NCBI GenBank assembly: GCA_037178975.1
Contig: JASJZH010000005.1
Span: forward strand, 2,976,001-3,040,000
Direction: 5' to 3'
Source: Oscheius tipulae
Lineage: Eukaryota > Nematoda > Chromadorea > Rhabditida > Rhabditidae
DNA length: 64,000 nt
Positions 1 to 8,525 of this stretch are shown here, in pieces. The position numbers and the translations under genes were made by a program. Position 1 is the stretch's first letter. Each line of letters starts with the position of its first letter. The notes under the pieces were generated by a model, which was given only the letters and a program-made list of their open reading frames with translations, ran no database searches and had not been told where the DNA came from.

Positions 1-273
1 AAACTTTGATCACAAGTGTCATATAGAACAATGTATTTAGTCTGCCCAGCTCTGTTTGCTTCGAAATAGTCGTAACTGAAAGTTGGTTTTAAAGCATTTA
101 CGGTACCCGGATGTTTTCAGTAAAACCCGTGCTGTTAACGGTGTTTGTGGAGTCGAGACATCCTGGTCCTCTGATTGACGATAATGTCTTTGTGTTCTGC
201 TCGAAGTTACACTGAGCATGTTTGCCTGAACAATCGCATAAAAGTGTTTCAGCTTATTGCTCAAGCAACCGTA

Positions 274-1769
274 ATGAAGTTTGCTCTGTTATTGATCTTC
301 CATGTACTGGTCATAGCTGCCGACGAGATTGGCGAAACAACGAGATACTGGTTAGCTCTACTTCAACATAAAATCATTCTCGTTGTAGGGACTGCTGCAA
401 GCCATCGTGTGGATGGCCAGGGAAGGCAAATCTAAAACAAGGACCAGTACAAGCTTGCGATGTCAACAATTTTCACATTGACGACAAAGGCGAAACCAAG
501 TCCGGATGTAATAGCGGAGGATCCTACACCTGCTCCTCACACCAACCTTGGGCCGTCGACGATACACTTGCTTATGGCTTTGCTGGAGTCCGCATTTCAG
601 GTCAAACGGAAGCAAACTGGTGCTGTGCCTGCTACGAGTTAACCTTTACTAGCGGCCCAGTCCGAGGCAAAAAAATGGTCATACAAGCTACAAACACTGG
701 TGGTGACTATGGCCACAACCAGTTTAATCTGCAGGTAAATTGGAAGCTGGTGTGTAATGAGAGCTTATTCCGGTTCACGTTAGCGCTGCTTATCTAAATT
801 CAGGATTTTTAAAGCGATCTCATTGAATCCGAAACACTTCTTATTTGCGACAAAAGGCTTCCCTTTTGAAAACACTGGCGAAAACTCAGTTTTTGTCGAA
901 ATCATTTATACACGTTAGGCTGCCGCCCCTTCGGGGTGATAGCCTAACTTGTTGCGCACCTTGAGGCATAACTACCTTGTCCTTTTTCCAGCAAAAACGA
1001 TTGCTAATGACCATCAATGAAACCCACTTCCCACTCTTTAACTCCACTTTCTATCTCTCAAACCCACTTCCCTGTCACTCTTTGAACCCATTTCCGATTT
1101 CTCGACCCAACTCCCTGTCCAAGTATTGCTATCGTCCCTGAGGTGCTCAATGACAGTTATATCCTCTGATACCTTTGAATGTTGCCCGGTTTCTATTCCC
1201 TTCTGTCAGCCTGTCATGGTCCTTCTCTCTCACTTCGCCCTGTTCGCATTTTCCGCGCCAGTCGAGCTACCATGCCAGAAGCAACGTTCTCCCAAAAAAG
1301 GTATCTCCCGAACTGACTTGACTTGCCAACAATTAGTATGTGCACAAAATAGTGCACACTAATTGGCAATATTGGCTTCAGATAGACAGACAGACAGAGA
1401 CGCGAGGACATTTTAAACTAGATTCACACCTTTTTTGAATCGAACATTGCGCGCGAATTCATGCAGCGTATCCAGATATCCGCTTCCATTTCTGAATCAC
1501 TAAGCGCTCAGTTTTAGATTCCTGGAGGTGGTGTAGGCTTCTTCAACGGTTGTCGAGCACAATGGAACTCTCCGGTCAATGGGTGGGGGCAGCAGTATGG
1601 TGGACTCGAATCGCAAAGTGATTGCTCTCAACTGCCATCTGAACTTCAAGGTGGATGCAACTGGCGCTTCAACTGGTTCAAAAACGCCGACAACCCGACT
1701 GTAACCTTTCGTAAGGTGTCCTGCCCATCTGCTCTAACAGACAAAACCAAATGCGTTCGCAACGAATAA
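274..1769 (+). CDS. Secreted GH45 endoglucanase-like protein (3 exons)
   Basis: Exons 274-350, 389-734 and 1518-1769 join in frame to a 224-residue protein. It starts with a signal peptide ([16 protein letters not shown]), followed by the GH45 signature TTRYWDCCKPSC, many cysteines and the fungal-type block [14 protein letters not shown]45 enzymes cleave beta-1,4-glucan by inversion using two aspartates. The first (the D of RYWD) is present. The position expected for the second, HFD in the fungal block GGDLGSNHFDL, reads QFN here, so the catalytic acid appears to be Asn. Intron 1 is 38 nt; intron 2 is 783 nt and contains a repeat element also found near 57 kb. The length fits a lone catalytic domain without a cellulose-binding module. 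Introns and a signal peptide argue against bacterial contamination. Activity is uncertain because of the substitution. Confidence 0.9.
914..1420 (-). mobile_element. Hairpin-ended repeat element inside the GH45 intron
   Basis: This stretch of GH45 intron 2 is the reverse complement of the unit repeated at 57173-57668. Matching landmarks are a hairpin with arms GTTAGGCT/AGCCTAAC (914-948), a TGCCTCAAGG-type block, GCAACGTTCTCC, TTAGT.TG.GCACAAAATAGTGCAC, a CAGA microsatellite and CGCGAGGACATTTTAAA at the far end. No coding capacity is seen. The end hairpin recalls Helitron 3' ends, but no terminal CTRR or AT-insertion signature could be confirmed, so the class is open. Confidence 0.7.
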
Positions 1770-2088
1770 AGAATTATACGTTACTGATATTTCGTTTTCT
1801 CCTTTACGAGTTGTAGCAGTTTCCTCCACAGCTGGCTTATCCTCTTGTTTCTTGACATTTATTTTCTCAGTTTTTGGGTATTAGTGTTGATATGCAATTG
1901 TTTGAACACCATGACAGACGGACAAACATCACTGCGTTTTAGTAAAGAAAGATGGAGACAGAAATAGACAGGGAAATAGCTAGCCAGAGAGACAGTAACA
2001 GAAAGTCAGTGTGACAAGAAGAGAAAGATAGAGACTGGGAGACAGCGAGATAAACAGAGAGAGAGTAAATTTTCTTTTATTTGGTGAA
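1770..2088. other. Intergenic, no gene seen
   Basis: This is 3' flank of the GH45 gene. It contains a purine-rich low-complexity tract of GACAGA/GAGA motifs (about 1915-2068) and no supported ORF. Confidence 0.6.
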
Positions 2089-2321
2089 GACTATTTGGTG
2101 AAGTCTACTAAACCGAGAGGGAAAATCAACTGTATTCTACTATTGGAGCAAAATTTTTGTCTACTATATGGTGAATTCTACTATATCGGGTGTCTACTAT
2201 ATCGAGAGTTGACTGTAGTAGACTTTTTTCGTGCAAAACGCGTGTCTACTATATCGAGAGTTGACTGTATATGGTGAATTCTACTATATCGGGTGTCTAC
2301 TATATCGAGAGTTGACTGTAC
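2089..2321. mobile_element. Nested, rearranged copies of a small TIR element (MITE)
   Basis: Three partial copies of the element seen complete at 14838-15011. At 2089-2215 there is a 5'-truncated copy ending GAGAGTTGACTG followed by TA. At 2217-2269 there is the inverted other end of the same element (from AGTAGACTTTTTTCGTGC to GAGTTGACTG). At 2270-2319 a third 3' end (TATGGTGAATTC to GAGTTGACTG) is followed by TA. The terminal CAGTCAACTCTCGATATA with TA flanks is typical of non-autonomous Tc1/mariner/pogo-type elements. Sequential insertion of copies into one another is the simplest reading. Confidence 0.8.
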
Positions 2322-2793
2322 TTTCAACCACTCACTCTTTTCCTAGCTGAAGAAACGACGTTTACATAAAGCGCACGGAGAACAGTAGCGTTGTAGACAG
2401 AGCATCACAGTTGTATTTTAAAAAAACTTACGTAGAACATGTAGGCAACAATAGTTAGAGCCATGAAGATTGTACTCAAAATGCTGCACAAAAACCATGA
2501 AGTAAAGTAAAATTGTCTGTCCCGGTACCACGTACGTACCCTGAATACTGTAATTGCCCAACTCTCTATCTCTCTGTGTTTCTGGATCTTGTCTCATGTC
2601 ATACCCGGCAGCTGGGTTCAACATTTTCCGCGTAGGCCTAATGAAAATTTTTGTTTTTACGAACACTCACGTTCCTAGACATCAAATAATAGAAGTCATT
2701 CATATCGTCGTTTCTATGTATTAGTAGCACCTGTGTCTGTCATTCGTCATGTATCCGCCACGAAAGTCAAAGTGAGGAAATACACTTTAATCA
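2322..2793. other. Intergenic, no gene seen
   Basis: ORFs here are short and lack recognisable domains or splice context. The stretch probably holds the 3' flank of the minus-strand receptor gene that ends at 2794. Confidence 0.4.
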
Positions 2794-3460
2794 CTATTTA
2801 CAATGAAAATCATCATTTTCAAAAACGGATACAAAAAGACCATCCGTCTTCCGCATTACAGCTTTTCGACACGTTGCCTTCAACAGTTTCCGAAGGCTAG
2901 GATTACAGTAGACCAAAATGTAGGGTGAAGTGAAGGTTAGAGCATCTGACGTGTAGGGTAGCAAGATATATGTCACTGCTTTCCCTCGTGTCTAGTTATT
3001 CCATCCAGCTACTGCCATCACAATCTGAAATTCATTTCTATCCAGAAATAGCTCGTCTTCTCTACCATAACTACAGTTGCGAACATTTCAACAAGGAAAT
3101 AAGAAATGTTGAAAGTAAAAAGTTTCCATTGGGCTGCGCGATCGTCACTCTTCTAAAAATCTGTACCATCATTATGCACAAGTGTAGCCTACGTAATTGA
3201 AATGTGCGACAAAGGTGGCAATCATCATGGTGCTTACAGCGGTCATGAGGATTATGGAAGGTATCAAAGCTGTTCCAATTGCTTTGGTCTAAAACAAAAA
3301 TTTTGAGGGTATCCTAACGATTACCTTCATAACATAAAAATTATACGTGTCACTGCAGTTATCGTAGGTAAAGCGAGGCTGCTCAAAAAATGCTTCATAG
3401 GTTAAAAAAAACGGAGAGAGAACAGTGAACAGCTTTAGGGGAATGAACAATAAGTTTCAG
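2794..3460 (-). CDS. Serpentine receptor, Srg-superfamily-like, 5' end unresolved
   Basis: Minus-strand exons about 3325-3456, 3193-3288, 3066-3152 and 2794-2991 join in frame across short introns (3' ends TTTTAG, TTTTTAG, AACTAG). The product has an extracellular loop with one cysteine, a hydrophobic span (ALIPSIILMTAVSTMMIATF), a basic intracellular turn, another span (WKLFTFNISYFLVEMF) and the terminal helix SDALTFTSPYILVYCNPSLR with a short tail. That order matches TM4-TM7 of nematode chemoreceptors; the last helix resembles the srg/srv/srx group. TM1-3 were not found: the in-frame sequence upstream hits a stop near 3462, so the gene is either truncated or has a 5' exon I could not place. 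Confidence 0.6.
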
Positions 3461-3487
3461 ATCTGAAATGCAAAGTGATAATTTGTT

Positions 3488-3531
3488 TCTTGGAAGATCG
3501 ATTCCTAAGCCACAGAAACTTAGCATCCCAG
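3488..3531 (-). repeat. Inverted copy of an Srh exon fragment
   Basis: The reverse complement of this stretch matches 4552-4596 of the Srh-like gene at nearly every position (GGGATGCTAAGTTTCTGT followed by CTTAGGAATCGATCT). The two arms face each other and enclose most of the Srh-like locus, about 1 kb apart. The copy is not in frame with the minus-strand receptor next to it, so it looks like a dead duplicated fragment. Confidence 0.75.
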
Positions 3532-3532
3532 C

Positions 3533-4762
3533 ATGTTAGATATTAGAACAGGTGGAAACAAGTTTTCGAGTTCATTATTGCAAAACGTGTATCTCCTTCA
3601 TATGTATATGAGTTTCCTTACCACATACAATCCTAATCCTCGCTGGTATGTGCAGACAGTTCATGTCATCGCCGTCATTTCTACAACTTTTTTTGTCACA
3701 GGGCTCTGTTGTATTTTTGCAGTCAAGTCTACTTCTATTCAGAAGCTGTACAAGAAGCTATTGGTTTTCAATTTGACTGTGTGCGTTTGTTACAGTGTTT
3801 GCAGCAACATATCTGTTACAGCAGCTACCTTTGTATCTTGTGCCACACTACCGGTACGATCCCCGTATTTGACTATCCATTATGTGGTGGACATCCATTA
3901 GGAGTTCTTTGGGATCTTGGCATGACGACTCAGTATCAGACAGCAATTCAGATAGCTTTCATCACCAGTGAGCCATTCGGTTTCCCTTAGAATTCGTTAA
4001 GTGGTCGGTATCAGTACATTCTTATTGTTTTTCTACCGTCACTATGTCATAACACCTTTTCCCAAATGGTTAAACATTACGGTTATGGGATACTTTGTCA
4101 CTTTTGGAGTAGTCGTACCTCTGCCTTACAACCTGCTCTCATTTGGGAGCAATAATGTGACTGCAATGAAAATTACACCCTGCCATGTGAGGCAGAATAC
4201 TATAAACGGGGAGCAATATACATTCAGAACTATCCGACAACATGCGAGAAAATTCCGGACTTCTGGACAGATTATGTTTTCATAATCAATCCGAGAGAAG
4301 ACATGGCTATGCTCTTTGCTGTAATATACTACATGGTTCAAATTCTCGTTCTTTCCACATTTTTGGGCATTTTCATATACCGTCTTTCGTTCAACATGAA
4401 GAAGATGATGCTTTCGCCGACTACAATTAAAATGCATAGGATGTTGGTTATGTGTCTTTTAGCTCAGGTGGCCAATTGAAACTTCGCACAAAATAAACTT
4501 TTCAGACCGGTGTCCAGTACGCTCTCTTCGCCATCCCGATCGTTGGGATGCTAAGTTTCTGTTACTTAGGAATCGATCTCCCAGGTGTGTTCATTCCTTG
4601 GTTCAACCATTTAATATCACAGGAATGTCCCACGTCTTCTTCATTTGCATGGCCTCTTCTGACGCAGCTGCCGTATTCACTATGCTAATGACTCATTCAG
4701 ACTATCGGCATGCAATACTTCGGAAATTCAGTAAGAAAAGTATGCAAAGCGGAATCATGTAA
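3533..4762 (+). pseudogene. Srh-like serpentine receptor with two frame breaks
   Basis: Recognisable Srh (Str superfamily) segments in order: TM1-2 (NPNPRWYVQTVHVIAVIS...VKSTSIQKLYKKLLVFN), TM2-3 (PVFDYPLCGGHPLGVL), TM3-4 (STFLLFFYRHYVITPFP), loop (LPCEAEYY), TM5 (MVQILVLSTFLGIFIYRLSF), LSPTTIKMHRMLVMCLLAQ, TM6 and the TM7 signature ending in SDYRHAIL. The stop is at 4760. Plausible introns are 3980-4026, about 4468-4505 and about 4595-4632. The reading frame must shift without an intron near 3800-3850 and again near 4150-4190. This is either a recent pseudogene or a gene with sequence indels. ATGs at 3533 and 3599 are both possible starts. Confidence 0.7.
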
Positions 4763-5088
4763 CATTTATAGATAAGAGAAGAGTATCTGTTCACAACAGT
4801 ACACTGGCTGTAGTTTTAACGAAGCCTGACAAACAACATTGCCAAAATTGATGTGCAAATGTTTAGTGGAAAGCACACAGTAAAATTGTAGTTTTCCAAA
4901 CCCTGGGACGATAATTTTCCTTTTCCGCAACATTGCTTTCGTATAATACGATATCTGAAAGTGTAGGGTGAAAGAAGGCACCTTTGAATAGATGTTGTGC
5001 TAGTAAGGATACCGTGGCCACGTGGTGTTTTCCCCCGTTCATTTCAGTTTACCTTCTGCACGCTCGGTACCCTGTTTTGTATTTTGTC
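4763..5088. other. Intergenic, no gene seen
   Basis: This is the 3' flank of the Srh-like locus. No domain, RNA gene or repeat was recognised. Confidence 0.4.
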
Positions 5089-5480
5089 CTACATGACCGC
5101 AAATCTTCCCCTGAATACGATCGTTGCCTTGTATTGAAGCAGTAATTTGACTACTTCAAACATGTCTTTACTGCAAGCGATATGAAGAGGAGTATATCCG
5201 TCGTAATCACAAGCATTAAGATCAACATTTAAGTTGAGTAGAAGCTTTACCATTAGTTCATGTCCACCCTTGACAGCAAAATGAAGAGGAGTATTGTCGC
5301 TCACAATGGCTGCATCCAACGGCACAGGGTACATGAAGTGTAGTGGTGTGCAGAGGAGTGACATGAAGGTTATCTTCACTGTCGACGACAGCTCCATGTT
5401 GGAGGAGAAGGTTTACTTTGTCGACGTGGCCTTCTTGGGCAGCAAAGTGAAGAGGAGTACGGTTCTTAAATCGTGTATCC
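5089..5480 (-). pseudogene. Ankyrin-repeat gene fragment
   Basis: The minus strand encodes about two and a half ankyrin repeats (DNTPLHFAVKGGHELMVKLL and GYTPLHIACSKDMFEVVKLL). Sequence closest to the intact ankyrin exon at 8526-9809 occurs here, including the LLQYK end of a repeat. Upstream (5390-5470) a degenerate TPLHFAAQ-type repeat continues only after a frame change, and both ends run out of homology. This is a broken partial duplicate of the neighbouring gene. Confidence 0.7.
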
Positions 5481-6056
5481 GATTAAAAAGTCATTGTATC
5501 CTACCGCATTTTGCGCGGCAATTCAAACCATTGTATTTCAAAGCTCAAGGTAAAATTGATTTTTGTCCGATATATTTGTAGTTCTTTTTGCATAAAAACA
5601 CTACTCTGTATAACAATTTGGATCCAAAACAAACAAGAAAAACCTGAAATGTTCTGCGAAAATTGATATGACTCGTGTAATCGCCAAAACTGAGCCATTC
5701 TGATCCATTTTTCTTGGTTTTTGATTTGTTCTAACTAATTTTGACATGTTCTTTACCATAAGCAGTAGTGAAATCAGAAAATCATCGAAAAATACTAGAA
5801 AAACTCAATTTTATCAATTTTTGGTCGTTTCCGCCAATTTTTTCAAACTGGGCACCAACTTTGAGCGCAATAGCTGGACACTCGCTTTAACTATGTTCGC
5901 TTGCTGCCTTACCAAATAAGATGTTTATTGTATTGATCCTGGCCACAATAATTTGTAATTCGGACCGTGGAACGAAGATTGTCGTCTATATACGTAAGCC
6001 ACTGTCGCTTAAAATCGTACTATTTGGAACTCTGAAATGTTGATCGAGAGAAGCAT
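5481..6056. other. Intergenic, no gene seen
   Basis: AT-rich sequence without a supported coding region. Several AAAA/TTTT tracts; no repeat shared with other parts of the window was noticed. Confidence 0.4.
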
Positions 6057-6614
6057 TTATTTTTGATCAACATATTCTATTCCATTGATGCGTTTTTCTC
6101 TTTCGCACTTTTCGATTATGTAGTTGAGTGCTTTCTGATAATAGGCTCTTGCTGTTTCACGCCTTGTCATGGGTTTTCTTGCCAGGACCTTAATTCAAAT
6201 GAAAATAGAGAAAGAAGCTTCTTACATTTCAAGCATCTTTTGGATTTCTGGATTCCAAATGAAATTGTCCATGCAGGGACGCACTCTTTCCGTAACTTTG
6301 TCGCAGAGCTCGGCTCTTGTCCAGTCTCTGTCGAAAGGCGACCTTGGACACTATTTTTTAGAAATAAAAACTATTTTCAAAATGAATGCATACTGTCGGT
6401 AGAGTTTCTCCCAAAATGTTATTCCGATTGTATAAATGTCGCACTGACGCAAATCAAATGTATCTGCGTCGTTTTCCGTCATTAATTCCGGCGCCATGTA
6501 CATGTAAGATGCTCTTCTATAAATGTATGTTTGCTATGTAAATGTTTGCTCAACCTGTCAATTAATTTGGAGTGTTTCAAGTTTTTTGATAGCCCAACGT
6601 CTGCAATTTTTACG
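6057..6614 (-). CDS. Protein kinase-like gene, C-terminal half
   Basis: Minus-strand exons 6555-6614, 6394-6516, 6226-6342 and 6057-6177 join across short introns. They encode the activation segment (VKIADVGLS), the APE motif (YMYMAPEL), the subdomain IX block CDIYTIGITFWE, an RPCM...NPEIQKMLEI block and a C-terminal helix ending IEYVDQK-stop. The APE and CDIYxxGxxFWE spacing resembles receptor-type kinases such as TGF-beta receptors. The canonical DFG is DVG, which is unusual but Mg-coordinating Asp is kept. The catalytic HRD loop and N-lobe were not located: a YRDQPP triplet near 6640 is suggestive only. The gene may be a truncated duplicate. Confidence 0.55.
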
Positions 6615-7360
6615 CTATAGGAATAGGAGGCTATGGAGGCTGGTCACGATATCTACTATGTGGCTGTTTCAGGTGAGAGTACAGAGAGACAGAGACAAGC
6701 AGTTGACTACTGAGCCTTCAGGACTACTCCCCATGAAAAAGGTTTTCTCAGTCAGAGTAGAGATTCTGTAAGCGATTTAGGAATACGTTATGATAGTTCC
6801 TTATCGTTCAGACCACAGTATGATCATATGGTTTAATCTGCTAATATAGCTGTTGTTTTTAGCTATGTTTAGAATCTTCAGATTATTTCTAACCAATGAT
6901 CCAAGGCAGTTACTTATGTTAGATCACGATTAGATATGGTTCTTTAGTTTGGAGCCCTCGTCTAAAAAAATGTAAACTTAATAGAAAAAGTCCAGAGAGG
7001 CTTTTCTGTGTGTCATAGAGACATATGTTAAGTTATGATTCTCGCCTATGTAGATTAAAACTGTCCTCTTCAGACTAGAAGACTAGTCAATTACCTATTT
7101 TTTGCTCGAAAAGTACTTTTGGTGTAAGCAATATTCTATTATCTAACCTGTTCATTTTATATCCGACAAACGGACGCACAAACGTCTAAGTTTCTTGCCA
7201 AAAAGGGCCTCGGATAGGTATAACTCAAAGTACAAATACTCTTGTACTTGTAGAATATCACGGCTCTTAGAAGAAGATGATCTTTTGTCTCGTAATACTT
7301 CAGGGCGTGTTGGACTAGTCCAGTACGCAATTCTTCATTCAAAAGACTTATTGCGGATCT
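6615..7360. other. Possible upstream kinase exons, otherwise no gene seen
   Basis: The near part (6615-6760) should hold upstream exons of the kinase-like gene but none could be defined. The rest has a 70-codon minus-strand ORF at 7157-7369 without recognisable features and no RNA gene. Confidence 0.3.
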
Positions 7361-7425
7361 ATAAAACAACCTGTTACCCTCTGCTATCCCCCCTCGACTT
7401 CCCTCTCACATTGTATTGTAAACAA
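7361..7425 (+). repeat. Short dispersed repeat, copy 1
   Basis: CTATAAAACAA...CTGTTACCCTCTGCTATC...CTCTCACATTG also occurs, diverged, at 12541-12605. Each copy lies on the outer side of a PLA2-like sequence (8 kb and 12 kb). CTATAAAA could act as a TATA box, but both copies are in + orientation while the PLA2-like genes are opposed. Confidence 0.55.
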
Positions 7426-7934
7426 GTTTTGTGTATGACACAGCAGGGAGTGCTTCTGCGATATCATATTTGGTGCTTCTGGAGAGTAGAGAAGAAGGTG
7501 GAACAGAGAAACAGGGTGACCGTTCACCCACCTTCATTTCCAGCAGAACTTCAGCCTCCCTATCACTCTTCCTTGTCAACAGATCCAAGACACACGGCAG
7601 AAAAAAGTTGACTCCTTCCCGCATTTCTTAATCATTCGTGTTCAGAGCAATTGTGAGAAAGAATCTGGATAGAAGTCGCACAGTCTCATTTCCTGGCCGA
7701 GCGTAGAGAATGGTTTTCAGCGAGAATACAGAATCTTGAAACCTTTCTTGAAAGGTCATCAGGGAGAGCGAGGCGAGGTTCATACTTGGAGAAGAGTGAG
7801 AATGCGTGAGGAAAGCGTGAGCTGGTTACAACAAGCTTTTGGAAAACACTGCTTCTGCCACTCTCACCTGCTTGATCGGTCTGTGGCTTTTATACTGTAA
7901 ATTATCTCTCTATTCTGGTACCAGTACCATCCTC

Positions 7935-8345
7935 ATTTGCTTATCGCTATTCCTGGGACTACCAGATGAGTGACCTTCTCCTAATTTCATAGCTTTTGTG
8001 TTGCGTTTTGTAGCCAAAGTTTTACAAGTCACTGTGCACTAGCAGCAAGAAGATCGTCCTCAGCGAGGATCTGACCAATCTGCTCTAAAAGATTATTCTG
8101 GCATGTGTGGAGCATGATTACGACAGGGCCAACGAGGCGAGGAGCAGCTGCGATGAGGCCTTCTGGCTCCAGCTGACGAGCATAAGCAGGGTCTTGGCAC
8201 CCTCAGTGTGGATGAGGCGGACGACTGCCAGGTACTGGAGACCTTCTGCTTCACTGTCAAGAAGTTCGGAGGCTTCTCCTATAAGCTAAAAGTCGGGCGA
8301 GATTGTGGGAGAAGACTCGCTGCCGATTTGAGGAGAGCAGCAAGA
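7935..8345 (+). pseudogene. Phospholipase A2-like pseudogene
   Basis: A signal-peptide-like stretch (STILICLSLFLGLP, about 7930-7970), an intron and then a PLA2-type core follow: an ACVEHDYDRA block carrying the His-Asp dyad, SSCDEAF, and in another frame DDCQVLETFCFTVKKFGGF. Cysteine spacing resembles the minus-strand copy at 11877-12360. An in-frame TAA (CTC TAA AAG near 8085) and a frame change near 8200 break it. PLA2-fold enzymes hydrolyse the sn-2 acyl bond with a His-Asp pair and Ca2+; this copy is unlikely to make an enzyme unless the breaks are sequence errors. Confidence 0.5.
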
Positions 8346-8525
8346 CGTAAGGTTTCATCTAATACAGGGTTTGTAGAAATTTTGTTGTTTTACTTAGACA
8401 GAAAGACGAAGAGACAAAATAGAGTCGACAATAGTAGAAAAAACATGGATAAAACAATGAAGATAGATACATTCATGATTTTTATTCGAAGCTTCAAATT
8501 CACAGCGTCGTTGAATGTTTGTCGT

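Noticed and set aside
274-1769. GH45 gene as fungal or bacterial contamination
   Set aside because: Short introns, a nematode-type repeat in the intron and contiguous nematode genes argue that it belongs to this genome.
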